Assembly: GCA_028285415.1 (NCBI GenBank)
Contig: JANQPF010000030.1
Location: forward strand, 16,748-80,747
DNA from: Pseudomonadales bacterium
GTDB lineage: Bacteria > Pseudomonadota > Gammaproteobacteria > Pseudomonadales > Azotimanducaceae
Length of the DNA: 64,000 nucleotides
Direction of reading: 5' to 3'
This document shows, piece after piece, positions 1 through 8,370 of this stretch; position 1 is the stretch's first letter, and each line of letters begins with the position of its first letter. The position numbers and the translations under genes are program-made. The notes beneath the pieces are model-generated. The model made no database searches. It worked only from the letters and a program-made list of their open reading frames with translations, and was not told where the DNA came from.

Positions 1-18
1 TCGGGGATCTGTCTAACG

Positions 19-101
19 GAGCCTTCAGCTCAAGAAGAGCCCTCAGCTCAAGAAGAGCCCTCAGCCCAACAAGAGCCTTCAGCGTAACAAGAGCCCTCAA
101 C
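19..101. repeat. 18-bp tandem repeat, about 4.6 copies
   Basis: Units lie head to tail at 19-36, 37-54, 55-72 and 73-90, with a partial unit at 91-101. The consensus is GAGCCYTCAGCYYAASAA. The array sits immediately 3' of the enoyl-CoA hydratase gene and touches its stop codon. Units differ by one to four bases, so the array is not freshly expanded. On the minus strand each unit is six codons long, but the frame that continues the upstream gene contains further stops, so I read it as non-coding. Confidence 0.8.
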
Positions 102-888
102 GGCCCACATACACCGGCTCGCGCTTTTCGAGAAACGCGGCAACGCCCTCTTTCGAGTCCTCCGTCGCACGCAGTCGATGAATCTGCTGAGATGCCCATT
201 GCCCGGTGTCGCGCCAGTCCGGCTCGAGCGTGCGTCTCAACCCCGCCTTCAGCGCCTGCACCGCGAGCGGCGGATTTTTTGCGATCTTGGTGGCAACGGT
301 CATGGCGGTATCCATCAGCTGGTCGTGCGGCACGCAGCGGCTGACGAGACCAATCTCGAGCGCCGTCTGCGCGTCGATGACTTCGCCCGTGAAAAGGAGT
401 TCCGCGGCCCGCTCCCGGCCCACCAGCTGCGCCAGCCTCCCGAGACCCGGCGCGTCACAGCAGAGTCCGCGAATGACAAAAAGCTCACCGAACTTCGCAT
501 TCTCCGACGCCACTCTGATGTCCGCCATGAGCGCTAACTCCATACCCCAACCCACGGCCGGACCGTTGACCGCGGCAATGACAGGAATGTCCGTGTGCAA
601 GAGCGCATCCGCCGCCGGTGTGAGACCGCCGGTTGCCTTCGACCGCTCGCGGAACTCGTCCGGCACGGGTTCTGAGCTGCCGAGAATCTGCTTGACGTCA
701 TCGCCCGCGCAGAACGCACGTCCGCTGGCGGTGATGACCAGCGCGCGGGCTTCGCTCTCGCGCACGGTATCTTCGAGATCCGCGTAAAGCTGATACGTCA
801 GAGAATTCATGGCCTCCGGCCGATTCAGCGTAATGACGCCAACGTGATTGTCATTGACTTCGTATAAGAGCGGGTTGTCGTCACCCAT
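97..888 (-). CDS. Enoyl-CoA hydratase/isomerase (crotonase) family protein
   Basis: A crotonase-fold protein of 263 aa, a normal family length. The N-terminal strand pattern VGVITLNRPEAMNSL, the oxyanion-hole region SGRAFCAGDDVK and the second oxyanion segment AAVNGPAVGWGMELALMAD are all present. The region that usually carries the second catalytic glutamate reads FGELFVIRGLCCDAPGLG. It is not typical of true hydratases, so the reaction (hydration, isomerisation or other CoA-ester chemistry) cannot be assigned. The start is the ATG at 888, where the family alignment begins; an upstream in-frame extension looks non-native. That ATG overlaps the stop of the preceding gene by 8 bp (881-888), so the two genes are probably translated from one message. 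Confidence 0.88.
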   Translation of the reverse strand: MGDDNPLLYEVNDNHVGVITLNRPEAMNSLTYQLYADLEDTVRESEARALVITASGRAFCAGDDVKQILGSSEPVPDEFRERSKATGGLTPAADALLHTDIPVIAAVNGPAVGWGMELALMADIRVASENAKFGELFVIRGLCCDAPGLGRLAQLVGRERAAELLFTGEVIDAQTALEIGLVSRCVPHDQLMDTAMTVATKIAKNPPLAVQALKAGLRRTLEPDWRDTGQWASQQIHRLRATEDSKEGVAAFLEKREPVYVGR

Positions 889-1687
889 GGTTGATCTCTC
901 CCAGGAATTTCTGTGTCTGCTCGAGGATCGCCGCCGCGCGGGCCAGCGGATCCGGATAGATATCACGATACCATTTCGAGCGGACCTCCAGGCTCAGCGG
1001 CACGTCCTCCGGCAGCGCCGCGAGCAGCTGCCCGAGCGGCAGTTCACCCTCTCCCGGTGCCGAACGAAGATCCAGCGCGTCGGTGAGGAGCGCTTCGCGG
1101 CTGTCGTCGCAAGCCGCCGGTCCGTCACAGAGCTGTACATAGCTGTGTTGTGCAGCGTTCAGTGCCACCCCGTACTCCCGGCTGCGTGCCAGATGCAGAC
1201 TATCGATGAGGATCCCGAAGCGGTGCGCCTCCGCGGCTGCAAGAAGTTCCCGCGCCTGGCCGAGCGACTGCACGGCTGTAATGCGCAGAAACTCGAGCAT
1301 CGGTTTGAGTGACGTACCCTGACACCAGGCGCTGATCTGCTCGAGCGCCGGTGCCAGCGCCTCCGGGTCATCCTCATCGCTGACCACCAGCAGGTGATCG
1401 GCACCGAGCCGCACGCCGACGTCGGCAATCAGCTTGTGACCATCGTCGAGCGCGCCGCCAGCTGGAATCCACAACACCTCAACGTCGAGAAAGCCAATGC
1501 CGTGAGCGGCTTTGATATCCAGAAGCTCGCTTTCCCAGCCCGCATTCCAGTCATCAGGCCGGACCATGAGACCGGCATCCGTATAGCCAGCTGCGGCAGC
1601 CGTTTGTGCAACCGTGACGGCGTCGTGTTCCGGCAAAACACCCGATGCCAGTGATATGCGGCGCGTACTCATGTACGCAGTCTGCAT
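881..1687 (-). CDS. Sugar phosphate isomerase/epimerase-like TIM-barrel protein
   Basis: A 268-aa protein resembling the xylose-isomerase-like TIM-barrel (AP endonuclease 2) family. Features in order are the opening ISLASGVLPEH, the mid-barrel GADHLLVVSDEDD, the strand FGILIDSLHLARS with a likely metal-binding Asp/His, and a late PLSLEVRS strand. Relatives bind a divalent metal and isomerise or dehydrate sugar-like and inositol-like substrates; the substrate here is unknown. An alternative start is Met6 (1672). It is the first gene of a two-gene minus-strand unit with the crotonase and is divergent from the selenoprotein operon across an 80-bp gap. The catabolic flavour of the neighbours suggests a degradation pathway, but that is inference. 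Confidence 0.75.
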   Translation of the reverse strand: MQTAYMSTRRISLASGVLPEHDAVTVAQTAAAAGYTDAGLMVRPDDWNAGWESELLDIKAAHGIGFLDVEVLWIPAGGALDDGHKLIADVGVRLGADHLLVVSDEDDPEALAPALEQISAWCQGTSLKPMLEFLRITAVQSLGQARELLAAAEAHRFGILIDSLHLARSREYGVALNAAQHSYVQLCDGPAACDDSREALLTDALDLRSAPGEGELPLGQLLAALPEDVPLSLEVRSKWYRDIYPDPLARAAAILEQTQKFLGEINHG

Positions 1688-1767
1688 GGCGTATTGGAGC
1701 GTGACAACATGGATTGCGAACCCGTCGGTGCATTGCTAACTTCTGATGCGTATTTAAGGAGGCACAC

Positions 1768-2700
1768 ATGGGCAGCCGCGAACCGGTCGACTACATCGCA
1801 CGCACCCGCGAGCAATACGACGCGCTGGGCTACCCGGCGTACACCTGGGTGCGCAATGATGACAGCCCGCCGTTCGCTGCACTCACGAAGCCCCTGTCCG
1901 ATTCTCGGCTCGGGCTCATCGCATCAGGCGGCGTCTATCGACAGGGACAAGTCGCCTTCCACTTCAAAGACGACTTCAGCTATCGCGAAATTGACACCGG
2001 CATCGACACGGAAGAGCTGCGCGCCACGCACTTCGCTTACGATCTGACCGACGCCCGCCGCGACCCGAACGTGGTATTTCCTCTGGATACGCTTCGCCAT
2101 GCTGTCGACGAAGGACAGCTGGGGGAGCTCGGCCCGCGGGCGTATACGTTCATGGGCGGTATCTATTCGGCGCGCAAGGTGCGCGACATTCTGGCGCCTG
2201 CGATTGCGGACAGGATCCAGCAGGACGAAGTGGACGTTGCCCTGCTGGTACCCGTCTGACCCGTTTGTCATCAGTCCGTTGGACTGATTGCACGCGAAAT
2301 CGAGGCGCGAGGCATTCCCACGCTCAGCATGTCGAGCGCGCGTTCCATCACTCGCGCGGTCAACCCGCCGCGTGCGGTTTATCTCGACTTTCCGCTCGGA
2401 CGCACGGCCGGCAAACCCCTCGATACGGACAACCAGCGGGCCGTGCTGCGCGATACGCTGGCTGCTTTCGCAGCCATCGACAGGCCCGGCACAATTGTCG
2501 ATCTCGACTACGAATGGCAGCCGGACGACGGCTGGAAAGACCGCGTCATGCGCCCTGACCCCGACAAGCCCGGCGGAGATGGCGGCCACGACGATGACCG
2601 GGTGGCGCGTTTCGACACCCCTCAATACCAGACCGAGGCGGATGCGGCTGCCGCGGATAGTGCCTGCCCGACCTGCGTCTTTCTGGAGGACACCCGATGA
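1768..2700 (+). CDS. GrdB/PrdB-like selenoprotein (Sec164 at an in-frame TGA)
   Basis: Read through the TGA at 2257-2259, this is one 310-aa protein. The sequence around the codon is LLVPV-U-PVCHQSVGL, a U-x-x-C redox motif (Sec164, Cys167). It is of the type found in selenoprotein B of glycine/sarcosine/betaine reductase and PrdB of D-proline reductase (GRDB family). The frame is open and protein-like on both sides. Downstream conserved-looking segments include LIAREIEARGIPTLSMSSA and NPPRAVYLDFPLGRTAG, and a C-P-T-C pair lies near the C-terminus. A strong Shine-Dalgarno (AAGGAGG) precedes the ATG at 1768. A SECIS-like hairpin follows the TGA. The stop at 2698-2700 overlaps the ATG of the M81 gene, implying coupling. 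The substrate is unknown; no GrdA, GrdC or PrdA partner is nearby. A conventional gene call would split this into two ORFs. Confidence 0.9.
2267..2291 (+). promoter_or_regulatory. Bacterial SECIS element of the GrdB-like selenoprotein
   Basis: An 8-bp perfect stem, ATCAGTCC (2270-2277) with GGACTGAT (2281-2288), closes a GUU loop (2278-2280). It is extended by G2267-C2291 and U2268-G2290 around a C/U mismatch. The loop begins 18 nt after the TGA and has G as its first base, which fits the known geometry for SelB-dependent recoding in bacteria. All of it lies inside the reading frame, as bacterial SECIS elements must. SelB recognition is inferred. Confidence 0.8.
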
Positions 2701-4226
2701 AAGTAGGCATTGCCATGATGAGCCACGAGACCAACACGTTCTCGCCGGTCGTCACCGATCTCGACCGTTTCTCCGGTGGCCGTGGCACGCCGCTGAGCGG
2801 TCCCGCCGCCGTCGCGGTATACCGCGACACCGCGAGCTGTCTGGGCGGCTATATCGAGATTGCCGAAGCCAACGGCGCTGAGATTGTGATGGGCATCGCC
2901 GCCGGCGCGCCGCCGAGCGGGCGCGTGGAAGACGACGCTTACGAATACATGTGCGATGCCATCGTGACGCTCGCCGGCGAGGTAGACGCGCTCCTCCTCG
3001 ACCTCCATGGCGCAATGGCCACCAAAACCTACGACGACGGCGAAGGTGAGCTCCTGCGCCGCATACGTACGGTATGCCCGGAACTGCCCATCGGGGTATC
3101 TCTAGACATGCACGCCAACGTCACCCGGCAGATGATAGACAACTGCAACGTGCTGACCGGCTACCACACTTACCCGCACATCGACATGGACGGCACCGCA
3201 CGGCGCGCCGCCAGGACGTTCTTTGCCATGTTGAACGGAGACGCCAGGCCCACCATGCACTGGGACAACGCGCCCATGCTCCCGCACGTCATGCGCCAGG
3301 GCACTGACGACTATCCGAACAGCGCGTTGCAGGACCAGGCAAAGGCCCTCGAGCAGGACGAGTGTCTGGCGGTAAGCCTCTTCACGGGTTTTCCCCACGC
3401 GGACATCCACGACGCCGGATTGTCCGTCGTCACGATCACCGACAACAACCCGGAGGCTGCTGCCGCGCACTGCAATGCCCTGCTCGACCAGGCCTGGGCA
3501 GATCGCGAGAAATTCGTGTACGAAGTCGAACCGCTAGCGCAGTCGATGGCGCGTGCCGAGGCGACCGCCCGGCAGAGCGACGGCACGCCTGTTGTTCTGC
3601 TGGACCACTACGACAACACCGCGTCAGGCGGCACCATGGATACCACCGAGGTACTCGCCGCAATTCTCGCGGCTGGCCTCGAAGACGTTGCCGTTTTCGG
3701 CTTCTACGATCCAGAGGTTGTGCAGCAGATGATGGCAGCGGGGATCGGCGCTGAGGTCACCGTCAATCTCGGTGGCAAGCTGCCCATGCCTGCGCTCGCC
3801 GCAGACAGCACACCGCTGACGCTGACCGGCGAAGTGAAACTCCTCTCCAACGGCAAATTCAAAGCGCGCGTCGAGATGTCCCGGGGTCTGACGATCAACA
3901 TGGGGCCCAGTGCGGTGCTGGCGCTACCCAACAACGTCGACGTTGCCATCATCTCCCGCCACATCGAACCGTACGACCCCGAGTGCTTTCGCTGCCTGGG
4001 CATGGAGCCGACTCAGCGCCGCTACCTGATGCTGAAAAGCCGCATCCACTACCGGGTCGGTTTCTATCCCATCACACGCCACATCATCGAATGTGCCGGG
4101 CGCGGCGTGTGCACATCGGACTACGCAGAGGTTACGTTCGAAAACGTGCGACGCCCGGTGTACCCACTCGACGGACCGCTCACCGGCAGCAATCTCAGTC
4201 GGGAAGAATTCGCCGCAGGCCGATAG
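2697..4226 (+). CDS. M81 family metallopeptidase (MlrC-like)
   Basis: A 509-aa homologue of MlrC, the zinc-dependent enzyme that degrades linearised microcystin fragments. The M81 family is broader and mostly of unknown substrate. Recognisable segments are the N-terminal AMMSHETNTFSP, then LDLHGAMATKTYDDGEGELL, SLDMHANVTRQM and GYHTYPHIDMDGTA, which hold likely metal ligands, and the C-terminal MlrC domain around ADSTPLTLTGEVK. Length is normal. The ribosome site GGAGG sits about 7 nt before the ATG, inside the end of the selenoprotein gene, with a 4-bp ATGA overlap. Tight coupling suggests the two proteins act on the same substrate or in successive steps. The substrate is probably not microcystin; a cyclic amide or peptide-like compound is possible. 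Confidence 0.9.
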   Translation: MKVGIAMMSHETNTFSPVVTDLDRFSGGRGTPLSGPAAVAVYRDTASCLGGYIEIAEANGAEIVMGIAAGAPPSGRVEDDAYEYMCDAIVTLAGEVDALLLDLHGAMATKTYDDGEGELLRRIRTVCPELPIGVSLDMHANVTRQMIDNCNVLTGYHTYPHIDMDGTARRAARTFFAMLNGDARPTMHWDNAPMLPHVMRQGTDDYPNSALQDQAKALEQDECLAVSLFTGFPHADIHDAGLSVVTITDNNPEAAAAHCNALLDQAWADREKFVYEVEPLAQSMARAEATARQSDGTPVVLLDHYDNTASGGTMDTTEVLAAILAAGLEDVAVFGFYDPEVVQQMMAAGIGAEVTVNLGGKLPMPALAADSTPLTLTGEVKLLSNGKFKARVEMSRGLTINMGPSAVLALPNNVDVAIISRHIEPYDPECFRCLGMEPTQRRYLMLKSRIHYRVGFYPITRHIIECAGRGVCTSDYAEVTFENVRRPVYPLDGPLTGSNLSREEFAAGR

Positions 4227-4314
4227 GCGCGGCGGCCGCACGCCAGCGATTCCCAACGAGACGGCGATCTGCGCCGCGTCTGATTTGAATCAAATCGCCG
4301 CTGCTGACGCGGCA

Positions 4315-4320
4315 TATAAT
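4315..4320 (+). promoter_or_regulatory. Possible -10 box (TATAAT) before the flavoprotein gene
   Basis: A perfect TATAAT lies 30 bp upstream of the GTG at 4351, in the 124-bp gap after the M81 gene. No -35 hexamer is convincing at 16-18 bp; TTGAAT at 4285-4290 is 24 bp away. The flavoprotein gene may therefore have its own weak or activated promoter besides read-through from the operon. Confidence 0.3.
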
Positions 4321-4350
4321 GAAACACGGTTCAAAAATGGGAGCGATGTT

Positions 4351-5622
4351 GTGGACGGACGTGAAGTGCACCAGGCCCGCCTGGCAAAAATTGAAGAATT
4401 GCGTCCCGTCATCGAACGGGGTGGCGACGAAGGCCAGGAAATGAGGCGCCTTCCCGACGACGTGGTTGAGCGCCTGATCGACGAGGGATTCTTCCGATTT
4501 GCCCTCCCCGAAGCGTTGGGCGGCGAAAATTCGAGCTCCATGGAAACCATCGAAATTCTGGAACACATGGCGGCCATCGACGCATCCGTCGCCTGGAACG
4601 TCATGCTGGGCTCAGAAATCAACGCCATGGCCGCGGGCGGCATGGACCCGGAGCTCGCCAGAGAGGTGTATCTCGACAATCCACGCGTGATCATGTGCGG
4701 CGGTGGCGGACCGGGTGGGGTGCCCTCACGCGCGGAGCGCCAGGACGACGGCAGCATCAAAGTCTGGGGACAGACGACGTTCATCTCCGGCTGCCACAAC
4801 GCCAACTGGTGTTTCATGCCCGCGCCTTTGATGAAAGGTGATGAGTTTGAGCTCGACCAGAACGGTCAGCCCATCTTCAACGTATGGATGCTGCCGCGGG
4901 ATCAGTGGGAAATTGTCGACACCTGGGACGTTGCGGGCTTGAGAGGCTCGGGCTCTCACGACGTCAAAGCCGACGGCGCGGTCATTCCACCCAAGTATGC
5001 CGCCGCAACCCTGTGGACGGTCCCTGCCCACTTCCCGAATCCGGTCTACCGCATGCCAACCGGGCTGCGCCTGGCTTACAACAAGGCCGCCATTGCGCTT
5101 GGTATCGCCAAAGGCGCGCTCGAAGTTTTCGCGGACATCGCGCAGAACAAGATCCCGATGCTGTCATCCTCGTCGCTGGCCAAGCGCGGCATTGCGCAGT
5201 GGCGGATGGGACTCTGTGAGGCCAAATACCGCGCATGCCGGGCGTTTCTCATGGAGGCCATGGCCGCCGTTGAGGCAGAAATGACCGGTAACGACCAGTT
5301 GCCCGGCGCCAAGACAACCCAGGATGCCCGCCTTGCGTGCGTCCATGCCGGCAACGAATGTCTGGAGCTCGTCGACATGCTCCACAACACCGCAGGCACC
5401 ACGGCCATGCGCATGCACAGTCCGCTGGAGCGTAAGCTCAGGGATGCTCACGGCACCGCCAGTCACCGCTGGATTTCGCATCCGCTGTACGAGGATCTCG
5501 GTTCAATTCTCCTCGGCAACGAGCCGTCGGCGGAGTTTGCGGGTGGGGCGGGCGTGCCGATTGGGCCGCCGGCGCCGAAGCAGGTTGAGGAGGTGCCTGG
5601 GATGCAGAGCGCTGGAGGGTGA
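4351..5622 (+). CDS. Acyl-CoA dehydrogenase-fold flavoprotein (possible flavin-dependent monooxygenase)
   Basis: A 423-aa protein of the acyl-CoA dehydrogenase superfamily. The N-terminal helical domain includes FRFALPEALGGENSSSMET and HMAAIDASVAWNVM. A central beta domain includes GVPSRAERQDDG and GLRGSGSHDV. The C-terminal four-helix domain includes HNTAGTTAMRMHSPLERKLRD and ASHRWISHPLYEDLG. The conserved histidine context near the C-terminus and the lack of an obvious dehydrogenase glutamate resemble FMN-dependent hydroxylases such as HsaA and DszC more than true acyl-CoA dehydrogenases, but this is a judgement by eye. The start is the GTG at 4351, preceded by GGGAG at 7 nt; the frame runs open upstream without protein-like sequence. 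It is third in line after the selenoprotein and M81 genes. Confidence 0.85.
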   Translation: MDGREVHQARLAKIEELRPVIERGGDEGQEMRRLPDDVVERLIDEGFFRFALPEALGGENSSSMETIEILEHMAAIDASVAWNVMLGSEINAMAAGGMDPELAREVYLDNPRVIMCGGGGPGGVPSRAERQDDGSIKVWGQTTFISGCHNANWCFMPAPLMKGDEFELDQNGQPIFNVWMLPRDQWEIVDTWDVAGLRGSGSHDVKADGAVIPPKYAAATLWTVPAHFPNPVYRMPTGLRLAYNKAAIALGIAKGALEVFADIAQNKIPMLSSSSLAKRGIAQWRMGLCEAKYRACRAFLMEAMAAVEAEMTGNDQLPGAKTTQDARLACVHAGNECLELVDMLHNTAGTTAMRMHSPLERKLRDAHGTASHRWISHPLYEDLGSILLGNEPSAEFAGGAGVPIGPPAPKQVEEVPGMQSAGG

Positions 5623-5625
5623 ATA

Positions 5626-5787
5626 AATGGCCTCAGGCCTCGCTTCACCGTCAGCGGCCGGTATGCCGCTGACTGCTCGCCTTGTAGCGGTCAGGGAGAT
5701 GGTTCTCGCCATCCCTGGCGCGGCGCTGACGTTCTAAATAGCCCCAGGGCTCGCGTCACCGCGAGGCGCCGGTATGCGCCTCGCTGC
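5626..5787. repeat. Two diverged copies of a structured hairpin element
   Basis: Copy A (5626-5676) and copy B (5736-5787) share the frame AAATRGCCYCAGG, CTCGC, TCACCG, then a long hairpin, then TGC. The long hairpins are GTCAGCGGC/GCCGCTGAC (5650-5673) and GCGAGGCGC/GCGCCTCGC (5761-5784). Their stems differ in sequence but both pair perfectly, and both close the same loop, CGGTAT. A shorter upstream hairpin also changes in a paired way (GGCC..GGCC against GCCC..GGGC). Between the copies is an imperfect hairpin around CAGGGA and CCATCCCTG. The element lies between the convergent flavoprotein and nqrF genes. Confidence 0.75.
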
Positions 5788-5792
5788 AGGCC

Positions 5793-5815
5793 GGTAGCGA
5801 GCGAAGCTCGCTACC
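5793..5815. terminator. Perfect 10-bp hairpin with GAA triloop at the 3' end of nqrF
   Basis: GGTAGCGAGC (5793-5802) pairs with GCTCGCTACC (5806-5815) across a GAA loop; the hairpin overlaps the nqrF stop codon. No T-tract follows on either strand, so it is at best an atypical terminator or a transcript-end stabiliser. The core GCGAAGC is a known very stable DNA mini-hairpin sequence and recurs in other gaps of this window. Confidence 0.5.
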
Positions 5816-7037
5816 CACCGAAGTCGTCTAGGAGGATGTTCTCGGGCTCCACACCCAGATCATCCAGCATCTGCAGCACCGCGGCCGTCATGGGCGGGGG
5901 TCCGCAGAGATAGAACTCACAGTCTTCCGGCGCGGGATGCTCTTTCAGGTAATTATCCAGCACCACCTGGTGGATGAAGCCGATGTGGCCGTCGAAGTTG
6001 TCTTCGGGCAGCGGGTCGGAGAGGGCCACGTGCCATTCGAAGTTGTCGTGTTCAGCGGCGAGTTTGTCGAACTCCTCGACGTAGAACATTTCGCGCAGCG
6101 AACGCGCGCCGTACCAGTAGCTCATCTTGGTCTTGCGACCGCGGCGCAGCAGCTCATCGAAGATCTGCGAACGCAGCGGCGCCATGCCGGCCCCGCCACC
6201 AATCCAGATCTTCTCGGCATCGGTGTCTTTGACAAAGAACTCCCCATAGGGGCCGAAGACCGTGAGCTTGTCACCCTCTTTGAGGTTGAAGACGTAGGAC
6301 GACATCTTGCCTGCCGGGACGTCCATGCCGGGAGGCGGACTGGCAATACGGATGTTGAACTTGAGGATGCCCTTCTCTTCCGGATAGTTCGCCATGGAGT
6401 AGGCGCGGATGGTCGGCTCATCGACCTTGGAGAAGTTGTCCCAGACGTCGAAACGGTCCCAGTCTTCGTGGTACTCGGATTCAACGTCGATCTCTTTGTA
6501 CTGCATCTCGTATGGCGGGATCTCGAGCTGCACGTATCCGCCGGCTTTAAAATCGACGTCCTCGCCTTCCGGTAGCTTGAGGTTCAGCTCTTTAATGAAG
6601 GTTGCCACGTTCGGATTACCCGTGACTTCACACTCCCAGCGCTGCACGCCGATGGCATCTTCGGGGATCTCGATCTTGAGGTCCTGCTTTACGGCCACCT
6701 GACAGCTCAGCCGCCAGTCATCGCGTATCTCACCACGAGTGAAGTGCCCTTCCTCGGTGGAAAGAATTGAGCCTCCGCCTTCCATCACGCGGCACCGGCA
6801 CTGGGCGCAGGTGCCACCACCACCGCAGGCGCTGGCGAGAAATATACCTTCTGATGCCAACGTGCCCAGGAGCTTACCGCCGGCTGGGACCTTTATGGAC
6901 TTATCCGGGTCGTCATTGATCATGATCGTGACGTCGCCGGAGCTCACGAGACGCGAGCGCGCAAAAAGAATGAACGCCACCAGCGCAAGGACCGTGGCGG
7001 TGAACATCACCACACCTAAGACAACGGTCGTATCCAA
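5811..7037 (-). CDS. nqrF: Na+-translocating NADH:quinone oxidoreductase subunit F
   Basis: The 408-aa electron-entry subunit, which oxidises NADH and passes electrons through FAD to a 2Fe-2S cluster. An N-terminal membrane helix ([18 protein letters not shown]) is followed by the plant-type ferredoxin domain with the cluster cysteines in [16 protein letters not shown] and RLSCQV. A ferredoxin-reductase domain follows, with the FAD site RAYSMANY and the NADH site [11 protein letters not shown], and YLCGPPPM lies near the C-terminus. The length is the family's usual one. It is last in the nqr operon, 41 bp after nqrE. The usual downstream partners apbE and nqrM are absent here. Confidence 0.98.
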   Translation of the reverse strand: MDTTVVLGVVMFTATVLALVAFILFARSRLVSSGDVTIMINDDPDKSIKVPAGGKLLGTLASEGIFLASACGGGGTCAQCRCRVMEGGGSILSTEEGHFTRGEIRDDWRLSCQVAVKQDLKIEIPEDAIGVQRWECEVTGNPNVATFIKELNLKLPEGEDVDFKAGGYVQLEIPPYEMQYKEIDVESEYHEDWDRFDVWDNFSKVDEPTIRAYSMANYPEEKGILKFNIRIASPPPGMDVPAGKMSSYVFNLKEGDKLTVFGPYGEFFVKDTDAEKIWIGGGAGMAPLRSQIFDELLRRGRKTKMSYWYGARSLREMFYVEEFDKLAAEHDNFEWHVALSDPLPEDNFDGHIGFIHQVVLDNYLKEHPAPEDCEFYLCGPPPMTAAVLQMLDDLGVEPENILLDDFGG

Positions 7038-7078
7038 AACAACGCTCCTTTTACAACTTCAAACCCAACGCGCACGCG

Positions 7079-7687
7079 TTAGATATCGATTCCACCAAAA
7101 GACATGAAACACAGGCTCAAGAGGCCTACCGAGATGAACGTGATGCCCAACCCTCTGAGACCATCCGGCACATCGCTGTACTTGAGTTTTTCCCGCACAC
7201 CGGCGAGCGCCGTTATTGCAAGCGCCCAGCCGACGCCCGCGCCCAGGCCGAATACGGCGCTTTCAGCAAAAGTCTGATCCTGCTCGACCATGATGAGCGA
7301 CGCGCCGAGAATGGCGCAGTTCACAGTGATGAGCGGCAGAAACACACCGAGCGCGTTATAGAGCACCGGCACGTAGCGATCCAACACCATCTCGAGAATC
7401 TGCACCATCGCGGCGATGACGCCGATGTAAGACAGGAGCCCCAGGAAGCTCAAGTCGACTTCCGGGAAACCCGCCCAGGCCAGCGCACCTTCGCGCAGCA
7501 GGTTGTTGTAGATCAGATTGTTCACGGGGACGGTGATGCCGAGCACCACAACCACGGCAATCCCTAAACCAAAGGCAGTGGAAATCTTCTTGGAAATCGC
7601 TATGAACGTGCACATCCCCAGGAAGAAGGTCAGCGCCATGTTCTCGATGAACACGGCTTTGATGAAGATGCCGAGAAAATGTTCCAT
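7079..7687 (-). CDS. nqrE: Na+-translocating NADH:quinone oxidoreductase subunit E
   Basis: A 202-aa integral membrane subunit with about six helices. It starts [19 protein letters not shown] and contains [14 protein letters not shown], whose Cys is a likely ligand of the intramembrane iron centre shared with NqrD. It forms an inverted-topology pair with NqrD in the membrane core that couples electron transfer to Na+ movement. It begins 3 bp after nqrD ends, consistent with one polycistronic message. Confidence 0.98.
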   Translation of the reverse strand: MEHFLGIFIKAVFIENMALTFFLGMCTFIAISKKISTAFGLGIAVVVVLGITVPVNNLIYNNLLREGALAWAGFPEVDLSFLGLLSYIGVIAAMVQILEMVLDRYVPVLYNALGVFLPLITVNCAILGASLIMVEQDQTFAESAVFGLGAGVGWALAITALAGVREKLKYSDVPDGLRGLGITFISVGLLSLCFMSFGGIDI

Positions 7688-7690
7688 GGC

Positions 7691-8353
7691 TTACATCGCC
7701 TCCCGGTACTGCAGATTGGGCGCAATCTCGTATTCCGCCTCTTCCACCTGATCCTTCTTCCAGGCGCGGATGGCCCAGATGAACAACCCGATGAGGAAGA
7801 ACGCGCTGGGGGAGAGCAGCATCATGCCGTTCGATACATACCAGCCGCCGTTGTTCACCGTCGGCATGATTTCATAGCCCATGAAGGTGCCTGCGCCGAG
7901 CGGCTCGCGGAAGAGCGCAACGCCAACCAGAATGACGCTGTAGCCAAGCGCGTTGCCGAACCCGTCGAGGGCGGACAGGAACGGACCGTTCTGCATGGCA
8001 AACGCTTCCGCGCGTCCCATCACGATGCAGTTGGTAATGATGAGGCCGACAAATACCGACAGGCTCTTGGAGATGTCGTATGCCACCGCCTTCAGCACCT
8101 CATCGACGACGATCACCAGTGAGGCAATGATGGTCATCTGCACGATGATGCGGATGTTCGTCGGGATGCGATTGCGGATCAGCGACACCGCCAGATTCGA
8201 CATTGTGCAGACGAAGATCACCGCGGCGCACATCACCAGCGTCTGAGACATGCTGATGGTCACCGCCAGCGCCGAGCAGATACCGAGGACCTGCAGCGCA
8301 ATCGGGTTGTTGTTGAAAATCGGATCGATTAATACTTCTTTAGGCTGAGACAT
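7691..8353 (-). CDS. nqrD: Na+-translocating NADH:quinone oxidoreductase subunit D
   Basis: A 220-aa membrane subunit with about six hydrophobic helices. Typical segments are [19 protein letters not shown] near the start, containing the conserved Cys, and [17 protein letters not shown] in the middle, with the second conserved Cys. With NqrE it holds the intramembrane iron centre between NqrF and the FMN of NqrC. The charged tail [18 protein letters not shown] is soluble. It lies 17 bp after nqrC. Confidence 0.98.
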   Translation of the reverse strand: MSQPKEVLIDPIFNNNPIALQVLGICSALAVTISMSQTLVMCAAVIFVCTMSNLAVSLIRNRIPTNIRIIVQMTIIASLVIVVDEVLKAVAYDISKSLSVFVGLIITNCIVMGRAEAFAMQNGPFLSALDGFGNALGYSVILVGVALFREPLGAGTFMGYEIMPTVNNGGWYVSNGMMLLSPSAFFLIGLFIWAIRAWKKDQVEEAEYEIAPNLQYREAM

Positions 8354-8370
8354 GACCTTCCTTTAACCCC

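Noticed and set aside
2257..2259. TGA read as a nonsense mutation (pseudogene)
   Set aside because: The frame stays intact on both sides, the codon sits at the known Sec position of the family, and a SECIS-like hairpin follows at the right distance.
4285..4320. Full sigma-70 promoter made of TTGAAT and TATAAT
   Set aside because: The 24-bp spacing is too long; only the -10 box was kept, with low confidence.
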